From the NCBI GenBank assembly GCA_039025235.1, contig JBCCOS010000003.1, positions 186,001 to 250,000 on the forward strand: a DNA stretch of 64,000 nucleotides, written 5' to 3'. Source of the DNA: MED-G105 sp039025235. GTDB lineage: Bacteria > Pseudomonadota > Alphaproteobacteria > Caulobacterales > Parvularculaceae. A program made the position numbers and the translations under genes. A model generated the notes under the pieces. It did not search any database. It saw only the letters and a list, made by a program, of their open reading frames with translations, and was not told the origin of the DNA. Below, one piece after another: positions 42,372 to 52,483 of the stretch; positions within the stretch are counted from its first letter, which is position 1, and each line of letters starts with the position of its first letter.

Positions 42372-43541
42372 CTATTCCGAAAGCCATTTTGCTTCATCAG
42401 CCCCTAACTCAGGTGACGGTCTTTGGTCCAATAAGTCCGTGCCTAAAAATTTAATTGGGATGCGAACAGATGGTATATTTTTACCGTCACTTTTGCGGAT
42501 TAGGTTTTTCTGCATCCCGCGCGCGATAGATTGCGGATCTGAAAATGCTTCAGCAATACTATTGACTGGGCCTGCAGGAACATTTGCCTTCTCTAGTAAC
42601 AGTAGAAGGTCGGTACGGGACCAATTTTTAACGGCCCCGGCAATGATTCGACTGAGGATTTCTTTATTCTTTACGCGTGCTGAGTTTGTTGCATAAGCAA
42701 CATCCTCTTGTAAGTCGCCCAAACCAAGCACCTCACAGAGGCGGGCAAATTGCCCGTTATTACCAACAGTAATGACGATCCAGCCATCTTTTGTCGCAAA
42801 GGCTTCATAAGGGGCAATGTTTGGATGGGCATTTCCTAGACGCTTTGGCGAAACGTCTGATGACAGATAGTTCATAGCCTGATTGGCCAATACGCCGAGG
42901 GTGCAATCGAACAAGGCCATGTCGATATAGTCGCCAAGGCCCGTCTTTTCGCGTTTAAGAAGTGCCGACTGGATGGCAATGACAGTATAAAGACCAGTGA
43001 AAATATCGGAGAATGCCACCCCCATTTTTTGCGGAGGGCCCCCGGGGGTGCCCGTGATATCCATCACGCCACTCATTGCTTGGATTATAAAGTCATAACC
43101 ACCCCTAGAATTATAGGGTCCATCTTGCCCAAAGCCGGTGATAGAGCAGTAGATAATCGAAGGATTGATTGATTTGATGTTAGCATAGTCAAGACCAAAT
43201 CTCTTTAACCCGCCAACTTTGAAATTCTCAATGATGACATCGGCCTCGCGCGCGAGATTTTTTACACATGCTTGGCCTTCTTTATTGGAAAGGTCGACAA
43301 TAATGGATCGCTTGCCCCGGTTGCACGCATGAAAGTACGCTGCGTCTTTTGAGCCGTTTGAGTTTTCGAGGAATGGAGGCCCCCACTCACGTGTGTCGTC
43401 ACCGGTTTTGCCCTCTACTTTAAGAACATCGGCTCCTAAATCTGCAAGAATTTGACCGGCCCAGGGGCCGGCAAGAACGCGTGCAAGTTCAAGAACTCTC
43501 AGTCCTTTTAAAGGGGGCGCGCGTTCGTCTATTTCTGTCAT
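42372..43541 (-). CDS. CaiB/BaiF family CoA transferase
   Basis: 389 residues from the ATG at 43541 (MTEIDERAPPLKGLRVLELARVLAGP), the family start; 24 further codons upstream are open but unsupported. Class III CoA transferases move CoA between carboxylic acids through an aspartyl intermediate, here probably in DMALFD (about 172-177). Other marks: GPWAGQILADLGADVLKVE, ENFKVGGLKRFGLDY, and the C-terminal RMPIKFLGT-like segment. The substrate cannot be read from sequence. Standing alone it suggests catabolism of an organic acid. Confidence 0.9.
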   Translation of the reverse strand: MTEIDERAPPLKGLRVLELARVLAGPWAGQILADLGADVLKVEGKTGDDTREWGPPFLENSNGSKDAAYFHACNRGKRSIIVDLSNKEGQACVKNLAREADVIIENFKVGGLKRFGLDYANIKSINPSIIYCSITGFGQDGPYNSRGGYDFIIQAMSGVMDITGTPGGPPQKMGVAFSDIFTGLYTVIAIQSALLKREKTGLGDYIDMALFDCTLGVLANQAMNYLSSDVSPKRLGNAHPNIAPYEAFATKDGWIVITVGNNGQFARLCEVLGLGDLQEDVAYATNSARVKNKEILSRIIAGAVKNWSRTDLLLLLEKANVPAGPVNSIAEAFSDPQSIARGMQKNLIRKSDGKNIPSVRIPIKFLGTDLLDQRPSPELGADEAKWLSE

Positions 43542-43696
43542 TGCATGAGAAACTTTCGCTATGCTGCTTGGTTTGCGTCCTTTGCAAAGCGAAGATTTCG
43601 ACTGTCGAGGCAACCATCAGCCAAGCGAGAGTAATATTTTGGCAAGAGAAACTAAAGCGAAAATGTGAACTGATCGTTCTGTTATGCTTTTGGGGA

Positions 43697-44683
43697 CTAT
43701 CGGGGTGCAACGTCGCTTACGACAACACTCTCAGCATCAGCGACAAACATTTGGTCGGTATTAGGATTATAACAATCAAAGTCAAAAGATGGGATGCATT
43801 GAGCCCGACGCCCATGTTCGTTTAGATATAGGCTTAATTGATCAACATGATCGGTCTGGATAAACTGGGCCCCTGCTGTTAAGCCCTTATGGTAGGCTAC
43901 TGGTCCATCTTTCGGCCCCATGACGTTTGCGAACAAAAATAATCCTGACCGGCGGATATCGCGTGCGTTGTTCAAGGAGAAGCCGATCCATCGCATGCCC
44001 ATAACCTCAACAGTTCCCTTTTGGGCAAGGCGCCGGGTTTGTCCGGGCGTTAGATAATGGGGGCGCAATTTATAGGGTGCGCGCAGTCCTTGGATTTTTT
44101 CATATTGCGGTAATCGGACAAATACAGTGATGAGCGGGCCTCGGTTCATGTCCTCCTGATCGAGCAAATCGGAAAGATACTTACCGGCATTATCGGGACC
44201 ATCTTTAAAGTCTAGATCAATTGCGACACGTCCTTTTAAATAACGTAAGGCATCCACAAGGCTCAAAGCTGTTTGTCCTTTGAATTGAGGGCCCATCCAT
44301 GAGCCAGCGTCAAGGCGACGAAAATCTGCAAGGGTCATATCTTTGACACGGCCTGAACCATTGGTGGTCCGATCAACGGTTGCATCATGCATGACCACAA
44401 AGTGTCCATCGGCAGTATACCGAACGTCGAGTTCTACCATATGTGCACCGGCCTCAATCGCTGCATCGTAAGAGGCCCGTGTATGTTCCGGCGCTAGGTT
44501 CGGGGCGCCACGGTGGCCCACAACAAACACTTTTTGCGGTGGTTCTGGGGGATCGATCTTTGAAGCGGTACGCCATTCAGACCAGGCAGTGGGAACAGTT
44601 ATTGCCGCCACCATTAGGGCGAGCGCTAATTTGTTTAACGGCTTGCCCCACCGGTTCGAAAGTGTTGACCCGAAGCTCGCCAT
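43697..44683 (-). CDS. Glycerophosphodiester phosphodiesterase family protein
   Basis: 328 residues. N-terminal membrane or signal segment (about 17-36), then a GDPD TIM barrel: VVGHRGAPNLAPEHT (catalytic His), MVELDVRYTADGHFVVMHDATVDRTTNG (metal Glu/Asp and second His, about 88-115), DLDFKDG. It probably hydrolyses glycerophosphodiesters from phospholipids at the periplasmic face; the substrate is not defined. The stop region overlaps no gene, and a repeat copy follows its start side. Confidence 0.9.
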   Translation of the reverse strand: MASFGSTLSNRWGKPLNKLALALMVAAITVPTAWSEWRTASKIDPPEPPQKVFVVGHRGAPNLAPEHTRASYDAAIEAGAHMVELDVRYTADGHFVVMHDATVDRTTNGSGRVKDMTLADFRRLDAGSWMGPQFKGQTALSLVDALRYLKGRVAIDLDFKDGPDNAGKYLSDLLDQEDMNRGPLITVFVRLPQYEKIQGLRAPYKLRPHYLTPGQTRRLAQKGTVEVMGMRWIGFSLNNARDIRRSGLFLFANVMGPKDGPVAYHKGLTAGAQFIQTDHVDQLSLYLNEHGRRAQCIPSFDFDCYNPNTDQMFVADAESVVVSDVAPR

Positions 44684-44704
44684 CGTCCTAATCCTTATCG
44701 CTCC

Positions 44705-44808
44705 TAAAGCGCCTCCGGTTCAATTGGACTCAGAACGGCGCTTTAAGTTGTTGATTTGACGCATTTCCTTGACGCCAACTGAACACACTTGGCTTGGAAA
44801 TACTTCAG
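44705..44808 (+). repeat. Dispersed double-hairpin repeat, forward copy
   Basis: taaagcgcctccggttcaat, then cagaacggcgctttaagttg, then gcatttccttgacgccaact, then cttggcttggaaatacttc. The remaining part of the gap 44684-45084 shows no gene. Confidence 0.85.
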
Positions 44809-45084
44809 GTCTTTGAGGCGCTAAGGGATTTCTGTGACAGCAATATCTCAGTTATCTGACGAGTTTGCGACGAGAGGGTATTTCTTGGAAGAAAAACGAG
44901 AATATTTGAGATAACCAAATCGCATTGGTTAATACCAATAATGACGTTTCTCGTTCGACCGTGCCTTTACTTGACGGTACCGGGTTTCGACTATGTTGCT
45001 TGGCTGCCAATTGATTGCGGTTGGTGGTCACCACATCACAACAAAGACGTCCGGTTGGTGATTCCTGTTGAGACGGTCCTGCCC

Positions 45085-46125
45085 TTAGAGTGCAGCGCAA
45101 ACGGCTCTAGTGACGTCTATAGTGGATGCTGAACCACCAAGATCGGATGTTATTGTGCCCGAATGGATTGTGTTTTGAACCGCAACTTCAATGGTGGTTG
45201 CAGCATCGTTTTCACCGAGGCTATGGCGGAGCAACATCGCACCGGAGAGAACTGCGCCAATAGGATTTGCTTTACCCTGGCCAGCGATATCCGGTGCGGA
45301 CCCGTGAATAGGCTCGTAAAGCCCGGCTTTCTTTTCGTTGAGCGATGCCGATGGGGCGAGGCCAATGGAGCCTGCAATGACCGATGCTTCATCACTCAAG
45401 ATATCGCCAAACATATTTTCTGTCAGGAGGACATCATAATCTGATGGGTTCGTGACCAGCTTCATGGCCATTGAGTCGACCAATTGGTGCTCCAGGGTCA
45501 CGTCGGAATAGTCACTGACCTGAAGTTCAGTGACGACAGTGCGCCAAAGGCGACTGGTGGCAAGGACATTAGCCTTATCGACCGATGTGACTTTGCTTCG
45601 CCGTCCGCGTGCGGTTTCGAAGGCGATACGGGCAATCCGCTCTACTTCACGACGGGAGTATTCACTTAAGTCGCTTGCTTTTTCGGTGCCTTCAACACGT
45701 TTACCGTAATAGACACCACCATTCAGTTCACGAATTATAAGAATGTCGGTGTTTTTGGCAATTTCTGTCTTCAGCGGTGAGTGCCGCTCCATTCCAGCCA
45801 TTACCGCGATGGGGCGAAGGTTTGCAAAAAGCCCCAGTCGCTGGCGAATTTCCAGAAGGCCTTTTTCAGGTCGAATTTCTGCACCGTCCCATTTCGGTCC
45901 GCCGACAGCGCCGAGCAATATGGCATCAGCATCATCACAAATAGATTTGGTCTCATCGGGGAAGGGGTGACCCGTAGCGTCAATGGCAGCGCCCCCAAAA
46001 TGAGCCTCTTTGAACTCAAGTGACAGGTTGAATTTGTCAGCAACTTTTTCAATCACTGAACGCGCGGCGCTGGCGACTTCCGGCCCGACGCCATCGCCGG
46101 GAAGATAAGCAATTGTGTGTGTCAT
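45085..46125 (-). CDS. leuB: 3-isopropylmalate dehydrogenase
   Basis: 346 residues. Third leucine-specific step: NAD-dependent oxidative decarboxylation of 3-isopropylmalate. Marks: YLPGDGVGPEVASAA at the start, LLGAVGGPKWDG (about 71-82), LLEIRQRLGLFANLRP, the signature NMFGDILSDEASVIAGSIGLAPSAS (about 240-264) and EPIHGSAPDIAGQGKANPIG. The start is typical and the length slightly short. It lies 2.5 kb from leuD, with a divergent hydrolase gene between; in many relatives leuB follows leuD directly. Confidence 0.95.
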   Translation of the reverse strand: MTHTIAYLPGDGVGPEVASAARSVIEKVADKFNLSLEFKEAHFGGAAIDATGHPFPDETKSICDDADAILLGAVGGPKWDGAEIRPEKGLLEIRQRLGLFANLRPIAVMAGMERHSPLKTEIAKNTDILIIRELNGGVYYGKRVEGTEKASDLSEYSRREVERIARIAFETARGRRSKVTSVDKANVLATSRLWRTVVTELQVSDYSDVTLEHQLVDSMAMKLVTNPSDYDVLLTENMFGDILSDEASVIAGSIGLAPSASLNEKKAGLYEPIHGSAPDIAGQGKANPIGAVLSGAMLLRHSLGENDAATTIEVAVQNTIHSGTITSDLGGSASTIDVTRAVCAAL

Positions 46126-46244
46126 AAATTCTGGTTCCGAGCCTTCATGGCGTGCGTTCTAGCGATCCATCGCCATCAGTTTCAAGAGATTTAAGGTATT
46201 TGCAGTCTTCAATCTCATATTTCTTAGGGTGAGCCGTGTGCAGG

Positions 46245-46277
46245 GGCCGTGTTGAGGCCGTGTTGAGGCCGTGTTGA
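46245..46277. repeat. 11-bp tandem repeat, three copies
   Basis: ggccgtgttga at 46245-46255, 46256-46266 and 46267-46277. It lies in the gap upstream of leuB and the CocE gene. Confidence 0.9.
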
Positions 46278-46440
46278 GGAAAGGCGTGTTTGCCCAAACC
46301 AAAATTGAACGAGGCATGCATCACCGTCAGTATACGCGTGGTCCCCATGGTACCAAACAAAAGCCGCGATCGTAAAATTTAAGAAAGAAAATTCCGTGAC
46401 GATCACCGTTCTGGTGCTGCAGTGGGGCTTTGATCTGTAG

Positions 46441-46498
46441 CCCTGTGTTCTAGTGGCCTGTGTTCTGGTGGCCTGTGTCTGGTGGCCTGTGGTCTGTT
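46441..46498. repeat. 14-15-bp tandem repeat, four diverged copies
   Basis: Units resembling ggcctgtgttctggt at 46441-46454 (partial), 46455-46469, 46470-46483 and 46484-46498. The open frame of the CocE gene runs across the last copies, which supports placing its start downstream. Confidence 0.85.
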
Positions 46499-46628
46499 GA
46501 TTTGTCATCGGCCTGCATACAATGATCAATGTGCTGGACAATCTAGTTCTGCATCTCCCCTCGATTTTCATGAAGCATTGAAAAAAACCCCAATGGCGTA
46601 TAGTAAAACTTTTTACCTTGGGGAAGCT

Positions 46629-48524
46629 ATGACACTTATTATTCGCTGCTCTACCGTTCTTTTGATGTTATTTTTGACGATGACGGCTAGCTTCGCCCAA
46701 GTTTCGGAGCTGCGAGATGCAGGGACATTTCTTGAGGAACGTTGGCAAGGCTACACTTATCAAGAAGTCATGGTGCCGATGCGTGATGGGACGAAGCTTC
46801 GTACCCACATCTTGCGCCCTAAGAACGCTGATGGACCCCTGCCAATTATATTGACGCGCAGTCCCTACGGTTTTCGCCTCCCCGAGAGGCACTTAACGGG
46901 ACAGGGGGACCTCTTTTTTGAGTGGCGTTTCCACACCCCCCTATTAAAAGACGGGTATATTTTCATTGGTCAGGATGAGCGTGGACGGTACGGGTCTGAG
47001 GGCAAGTTTGAAATGCTACGCCCGTTTCGATCCGCTGATGATTCAAATGCCGTCGACGATGTTACTGATACTTACGATACGATTGAATGGGCCTTAGCTA
47101 ATGTGGAAGACAATAATGGCCGGGTGGCGTTGCATGGGAATTCATACCCTGGTTGGCATGTCATTGCCGGATTGGTTGATCCGCACCCTGCTGTAAAAGC
47201 AGCCACACCCTCAGCGGCAATGTCTGAAGGTTTTATTGGCGACGATTTTTATCACAATGGCGCCTTTCAGCTCGGATATATCGTGCCGTTTTTGACCCAA
47301 TATATGGACCAATATGATAAAAAAGATCTCGCTAACCCCTTCACAACGGGTGTGAAAGGAATCGATGGTTATGATTTCTATCTTAATAACGGCACCATAA
47401 AACAACTACGCCAATACTTTCCGGATCCGGCGCCACTTACAGAGGAAATTATTGCCAATGATCGGTTTAATGACTTTTACAAATCGCGAGAGGTTCGCCG
47501 TTTTATCCGTCGACCAGTTACCGTGCCAACGCTTCACATCAATCATTTTTATGATGCCGAGGACCATTATGGGCCGCTAGCATTCTATCATGAGATGGAG
47601 GCCTTCGATAAAGACAATCTGAATCATATCGTCGCTGGACCCTGGTTTCATGGCGCCTGGCGTTTTGATGACGGCGAAAAATTTGGGCCTATTTCTTTCG
47701 GATCGAAAACCGGTGTTTTCTTCATGGAAGAGGTTATGCTTCCGTTTTATCGACACCATCTTAAAGGCGATAAAAAGCCAGACCTTCCGGAAGCCCTCAT
47801 CTTTGATGCCGGAAAGAATAAGTGGAACCGGTTTGATACATGGCCTTTACCAAAAGCGCGCAAAATGACGCTTTACCTTCACGATGAGGGAAAGGCATCA
47901 TTCAAAAAACCGGGCAAGGTTTCGTCGGATACCGCCTATGATGCGTACACAGCAGACCCGGCCAACCCGGTGCCATATTACCCCCGGCCGAATTTTGGTG
48001 GATGGCAAAAAGACTATAAAGTTCAAGATCAACGCTTTGCTCTAAACCGCTCTGATGTCCTCACCTATAGTACGGCGCCTCTTAAATCTGATTTGACCCT
48101 ATGTGGTGAGGCGCGGGCCAAACTATTTGCCAGTAGCGAAGGAACCGATACGGATTGGGTCGTAAAGGTGATTGATCGTTACCCTGATGACGATAAGAAT
48201 CAAACGCTTCGGGGCTTTCAGCGGATGGTGTTCAGCGACATCTTCCGTGCCAAATTCCGTGAAAGCTACGCTGAACCAAAACCCCTAGAGCCCGGTAAGG
48301 TTTTGGCCTATGACATACCGCTGCTTGAGCAATGTCATACCATTCGCAAAGGGCACCAGTTGATGGTGCACGTCCAAAGCAGTTGGTTTCCGCTTTTTGA
48401 TCGGAACCCGAATAAATTCATGAGTATTCCGGACGCTGATCCGGAGGACTACGTGGCGGTCGAAAATCGCATCTATCGCAGTGCTGATTATCCGAGCAGC
48501 ATCGAGCTTTCCGTAATTAAGTAG
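46629..48524 (+). CDS. Secreted CocE/NonD family hydrolase
   Basis: 631 residues from the ATG at 46629, chosen because GGGGA stands just upstream and a clean signal peptide follows (MTLIIRCSTVLLMLFLTMTASFA). Upstream codons run over tandem repeats. Alpha/beta hydrolase of the X-Pro dipeptidyl-peptidase/cocaine-esterase type: VPMRDGTKLRTHILRP, DERGRYGSEGKF, nucleophile in LHGNSYPGWH (about residue 178), the catalytic His probably in GPWFHGAWR. The C-terminal beta-domain includes LTYSTAPLKSDLTLCG. Substrate unknown: ester, amide or peptide. Placed on the opposite strand inside the leu gene set. Confidence 0.9.
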   Translation: MTLIIRCSTVLLMLFLTMTASFAQVSELRDAGTFLEERWQGYTYQEVMVPMRDGTKLRTHILRPKNADGPLPIILTRSPYGFRLPERHLTGQGDLFFEWRFHTPLLKDGYIFIGQDERGRYGSEGKFEMLRPFRSADDSNAVDDVTDTYDTIEWALANVEDNNGRVALHGNSYPGWHVIAGLVDPHPAVKAATPSAAMSEGFIGDDFYHNGAFQLGYIVPFLTQYMDQYDKKDLANPFTTGVKGIDGYDFYLNNGTIKQLRQYFPDPAPLTEEIIANDRFNDFYKSREVRRFIRRPVTVPTLHINHFYDAEDHYGPLAFYHEMEAFDKDNLNHIVAGPWFHGAWRFDDGEKFGPISFGSKTGVFFMEEVMLPFYRHHLKGDKKPDLPEALIFDAGKNKWNRFDTWPLPKARKMTLYLHDEGKASFKKPGKVSSDTAYDAYTADPANPVPYYPRPNFGGWQKDYKVQDQRFALNRSDVLTYSTAPLKSDLTLCGEARAKLFASSEGTDTDWVVKVIDRYPDDDKNQTLRGFQRMVFSDIFRAKFRESYAEPKPLEPGKVLAYDIPLLEQCHTIRKGHQLMVHVQSSWFPLFDRNPNKFMSIPDADPEDYVAVENRIYRSADYPSSIELSVIK

Positions 48525-48654
48525 CGCGTGCCACTTGAACTGGAAATGCTCTAAGCCCTTGTTTGGTCACGGATCTTTTGTCGAGTTGATGGATGGCAAT
48601 CATCAACCGATTACACTTATCGGCGAAGCGCCTTAGGGTAATGAAATAAAAGCC

Positions 48655-49248
48655 TCAGGCGGCATCGCCGCGCTGCGCTTCAAAAGCTTTGATGTCATCC
48701 ATCTGGTTCATGAGATGGCCGAGCGTATCAACGCCTTGAAGGAGACACTGGCGCGCGAAAGGCTCAACCTTAAAGGATGCCTGGAAACCGCCGTTCGGTG
48801 TTGTGACGATCTGATTTTCCAAGTCGATGGTGAGTTCGATGCCTGGATTGTCCAAAAGGTAAGCGTGCGACGGGGCATCAATGACGACGGGTAGGAATTG
48901 GTTTTTAAGCGAGTTGCTTGTGAAAATGTCGGCGATATCTGAGCTGATGACGGCATCGAAGCCAAAACCTTTCAACGCCCAAGGAGCGTGTTCCCGAGAC
49001 GATCCGCAACCGAAATTCTGACCAGCAACTAAAATACGATAGTCTGCACGTTGATCGCTATTGAACAAATCAACGCCTTTTGGGGTGCCGTCCTCTTCAA
49101 AGCGCCAATCATAAAATGCCGACTGTCCGAGGCCCGACTGGGATGTGGTTGTGAGAAACCGTGCGGGGATAATTTGGTCTGTATCAATATTTTCTTGTTC
49201 AAGAACAACTGTTCGAGAGGTTACGCTTTTGATAGGGGCAAAGCTCAT
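48655..49248 (-). CDS. leuD: 3-isopropylmalate dehydratase small subunit
   Basis: 197 residues. Together with LeuC isomerises 2- to 3-isopropylmalate. Marks: IDTDQIIPARFLTT (about 20-33) and NFGCGSSREHAPWALKGFGFDAVIS (about 74-98). The start overlaps the leuC stop as ATGA, so translation is coupled. Typical length. Confidence 0.96.
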   Translation of the reverse strand: MSFAPIKSVTSRTVVLEQENIDTDQIIPARFLTTTSQSGLGQSAFYDWRFEEDGTPKGVDLFNSDQRADYRILVAGQNFGCGSSREHAPWALKGFGFDAVISSDIADIFTSNSLKNQFLPVVIDAPSHAYLLDNPGIELTIDLENQIVTTPNGGFQASFKVEPFARQCLLQGVDTLGHLMNQMDDIKAFEAQRGDAA

Positions 49249-50657
49249 GATGCTTTCTCCAACATAAATTTGCGTGGATCGGCGATATGTCCGGCAATTG
49301 CCGAGGCGGCCGCCGTTGCAGGGCTTGCAAGAACGGTCCTCACGCCCTGACCTTGGCGGCCGATAAAGTTTCTGTTTGACGTGGAGACCACAAGGTCTCC
49401 TGGTTCGCCTTTATCACCATTCATGGCGATGCACATGGAGCATCCGGGTTCACGCCATTGTGCGCCTGCGTTGGTGAAGACGTCGTGTAAGCCCTCGGCC
49501 TCAGCCGCTTTGCGAACCGCTTCGGAGCCCGGCACGACGAGTGCGACGACACCGTCATAGACATGCCGACCACGAAATATTTCCGCGGCCTCGCGGAGGT
49601 CCGAAAGCCTCGAATTTGTGCAGCTACCGATAAAGACCTTATTGACAGCCATATCCGCAAATGGGCGGCCAGCCTCGAATTTCATATAGTCGGCGGCGTG
49701 TTGTTCGACCTCGTTCTTTGGCGCGGGCGTCAACGCTTCAGCGGGCAGTGCCGCATCGGGCGAGACGCCGAAAGTAATCATTGGCTGGATTTTTGTGGCG
49801 TCGACCCGCACTTCTTTGTCAAAAGTCGCGTCATCATCGGTATAAAGAGTTTCCCACTCTGCGACGGCTTTGTCCCATGCTGCGCCTTTGGGTGCATAAG
49901 GGCGGTCTTTCACCCAGTTGATAGTCTTATCATCGGGGGCAACAAGCCCGAACCGTGCCCCAGCCTCGATCGACATATTGCAGAGGGTCATCCGCCCCTC
50001 CATGGATAGCCCGCGTACTGCTTCTCCGGCGAACTCGACCGAATAGCCTTGGCCACCGTCTGCACCAACGGCGGCAACCATGGCTAAGGCCAGATCTTTT
50101 GCACTCACGCCGGGTTGCAACGGGCCATCGAACATCACGCGCATCGTTTTCGGTTTGCGCTGTAAGACACACTGCGTCGCTAAGACGTGGCCAACTTCGG
50201 TGGTGCCGATACCAAAGGCGATTGCGCCAAACGCGCCATGGGTTGACGTATGGCTATCGCCACAAACAATGGTTTTGCCGGGTTGGGTAAGTCCCAGTTC
50301 CGGTCCGATCACATGCACGATCCCGCGCCGAGGATCGCCGAGGCCTGCCAGCTCGATTCCGTGCTCCTCGCAATTCGCGATAAGGGTTTTGACCTGGGTT
50401 TCAGCGTCTTTGGTGGCAAATGGTAATGCCCCATTTTTGTCCGGCGGCAGCGTCGGGGTTGAATGGTCGAGTGTTCCAAAGGTTCGGTCGGTGCGTCTGA
50501 CCTTCAGTCCACGTTTCTTCAGCACTGCAAATGCCTGGGGTGAGGTAACCTCGTGGATCAAGTGTAAATCAATATAAAGGACACCCGGACTTGCGTCGGT
50601 CTCTTCCGTCACCAGCCGCTTTGCCCAAATTTTTTCAAATAATGTTTCCGAGGCCAT
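49245..50657 (-). CDS. leuC: 3-isopropylmalate dehydratase large subunit
   Basis: 470 residues, aconitase family. Iron-sulfur ligands in GSCTNSRLSDLREAAEI (about 345) and PGCSMCIAMN (about 406-415). The substrate loop CGDSHTSTHGAFGAIAFGIG lies at about 131-150. It starts with MASETLFEKIWAKRLV. It is 243 bp downstream of leuA with a repeat copy between, and coupled to leuD by a 4-bp overlap. Confidence 0.96.
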   Translation of the reverse strand: MASETLFEKIWAKRLVTEETDASPGVLYIDLHLIHEVTSPQAFAVLKKRGLKVRRTDRTFGTLDHSTPTLPPDKNGALPFATKDAETQVKTLIANCEEHGIELAGLGDPRRGIVHVIGPELGLTQPGKTIVCGDSHTSTHGAFGAIAFGIGTTEVGHVLATQCVLQRKPKTMRVMFDGPLQPGVSAKDLALAMVAAVGADGGQGYSVEFAGEAVRGLSMEGRMTLCNMSIEAGARFGLVAPDDKTINWVKDRPYAPKGAAWDKAVAEWETLYTDDDATFDKEVRVDATKIQPMITFGVSPDAALPAEALTPAPKNEVEQHAADYMKFEAGRPFADMAVNKVFIGSCTNSRLSDLREAAEIFRGRHVYDGVVALVVPGSEAVRKAAEAEGLHDVFTNAGAQWREPGCSMCIAMNGDKGEPGDLVVSTSNRNFIGRQGQGVRTVLASPATAAASAIAGHIADPRKFMLEKAS

Positions 50658-50762
50658 AATTGTGGCACCCTTCTTTTAATTTCAACACTCAAACGCGGAC
50701 ATTGTTTCAGGTCTGTCCAATAGAATAGGGTCGATACCGAAGATCAGCTTACGACCGCACTC

Positions 50763-50864
50763 AAGCGCCTCCGTTTCAATTGGAATCAGAACGGCGCTTT
50801 AAGCTCTTGATTTTACGCATCTCCTTAACGCCAACCGCACACATTTGGCTCGGAATGCTTTAAA
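50763..50864 (+). repeat. Dispersed double-hairpin repeat, forward copy
   Basis: aagcgcctccgtttcaattg, then cagaacggcgctttaagctc, then cgcatctccttaacgccaac, then ttggctcggaatgctttaaa. It lies between leuA and leuC, where its hairpins would be transcribed if the genes share a transcript. Confidence 0.85.
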
Positions 50865-50899
50865 GCGTGACGTATAAATCCTATTTTGTGTGTCATACT

Positions 50900-52483
50900 T
50901 CAAGCTGCATCCCCCGTACGGGCAAGCTTCATGTCGACGGCCTGATTGACCGCAGCTACAAAGGCGGCAACTGCTGCATCGGCCACATCAACCTCTCGGG
51001 CTCGTCCGGTAAACCGTTCACCAGCAACTTCCACGACGGCTTCGGCGTTGACAAGTGTGTCTTCTTCGTCGGCAGTGTGATGCAAGTCGAGGACGACGAT
51101 CCTACCCTCAATCCCAGTGATTGCACAGACGGCCGCAAATGCCGCGTCAATCGGGCCGCCCCCTTCGCATTGGACCGTTTGGCGTGTGCCGTCATTGTGT
51201 TTCATGGTGACACGAGCGTATGGTTGGACATCGTCATCATCGATATCTGTCCGTAATTCAATTTGTCGCGTCCGCCATGGACCGGTAAGACCTGTTCCGG
51301 CAGCGGTTCCAGAGACAAGTCGGACCACGTCGGCATCTGTCACTTCGTTTGTCGTGTCTGCGAGGCGTTTGAATTCGGCAAATATCTCATTGATTTTCTC
51401 TTGCGTTGCTTCAAGCCCCAACGCCTCCGCGCGCGCGGCGAGGGCATGCTTTCCGGAGTGTTTGCCGAGAACAATTGAATTTGATGGCATGCCGACAGCT
51501 TCGGCATCCATGATTTCATAAGTCCGTTTATCCGCCAGCACCCCATGCTGGTGAATGCCAGCCTCATGAGCGAATGCGTTTTTGCCCACAATCGCTTTGT
51601 TGCGAGGGATTGGATTATGGGTGACCCGTGCCAGCGCAGAGCTTGCGGCGTATATCTTTGTGGTATCAAGCGCAGTTTCTAAGCCAAAATGATCCTGGCG
51701 GGTGCGTAGTGCCATCACCGCTTCTTCTAAGGAACAATTGCCCGCTCTTTCGCCTATGCCGTTTACGGCGCATTCGATTTGGCGCGCCCCGCCGCGTACG
51801 GCAGCCAAGGAATTCGCGACGGCCATCCCAAGGTCGTCGTGGCAATGAACACTGAAAACGACATCTTCTGCGCCATCGGCATTTGACGTGAGAAAAGAGA
51901 AAAGGTCATAAATCTCCTCTGGTGTCGAATAACCGACCGTATCGGGAATATTGATGGTCTTGGCGCCAGCCGCAATGGCGGCGTTAGTAACCTCCAGCAG
52001 ATAATCTCTTTCCGTACGGATAGCGTCTTCAGGTGAAAACTCCACATCATCGGTGGTGCTACAGGCAAAACGAACCAATTCGTCGACCCGCTTCAAAATT
52101 TCATCGCGAGACATTTTCAGTTTTGCTGAACGATGGATGGGGCTTGTACCGATAAAGGTGTGGACGCGCCGTCGTTTTGCTGGCTCAATCGCGCGCGCTG
52201 CGGCGGAAATGTCTTTTTCATTCAAGCGTGAGAGCGAACAAATGCGCGGGCCTTCAATTTCTCTTGCAATCGTTGCGATGGCGTTGAAGTCCCCTTCCGA
52301 AGCCGCCGCGAAACCGGCTTCGATAATATCGACTTTCATCGCCTGAAGTGCTCGGGCAACAACCATTTTGGCTTCGACGGCCATAGAAAAGCCCGGCGCC
52401 TGTTCCCCATCGCGTAGGGTCGTGTCAAATATTCGGACGTAATGTCGGTCCACTGATTTGTCGCTGTTACTCTTCCTGCTCAT
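50900..52483 (-). CDS. leuA: 2-isopropylmalate synthase
   Basis: 527 residues. Condenses acetyl-CoA with 2-oxoisovalerate, the first leucine-specific step. Marks: IFDTTLRDGEQAPGFSM (about 18-34), the HMGL-type SVHCHDDLGMAVANSLAAV (about 210-228), VNGIGERAGNCSLEE and HEAGIHQHGVL. The C-terminal LeuA regulatory domain (about 395-515) binds leucine in the family. GGAG precedes the ATG, and the ATG overlaps the stop of a leucine-rich small ORF. The leader region carries an attenuator. Confidence 0.97.
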   Translation of the reverse strand: MSRKSNSDKSVDRHYVRIFDTTLRDGEQAPGFSMAVEAKMVVARALQAMKVDIIEAGFAAASEGDFNAIATIAREIEGPRICSLSRLNEKDISAAARAIEPAKRRRVHTFIGTSPIHRSAKLKMSRDEILKRVDELVRFACSTTDDVEFSPEDAIRTERDYLLEVTNAAIAAGAKTINIPDTVGYSTPEEIYDLFSFLTSNADGAEDVVFSVHCHDDLGMAVANSLAAVRGGARQIECAVNGIGERAGNCSLEEAVMALRTRQDHFGLETALDTTKIYAASSALARVTHNPIPRNKAIVGKNAFAHEAGIHQHGVLADKRTYEIMDAEAVGMPSNSIVLGKHSGKHALAARAEALGLEATQEKINEIFAEFKRLADTTNEVTDADVVRLVSGTAAGTGLTGPWRTRQIELRTDIDDDDVQPYARVTMKHNDGTRQTVQCEGGGPIDAAFAAVCAITGIEGRIVVLDLHHTADEEDTLVNAEAVVEVAGERFTGRAREVDVADAAVAAFVAAVNQAVDMKLARTGDAA

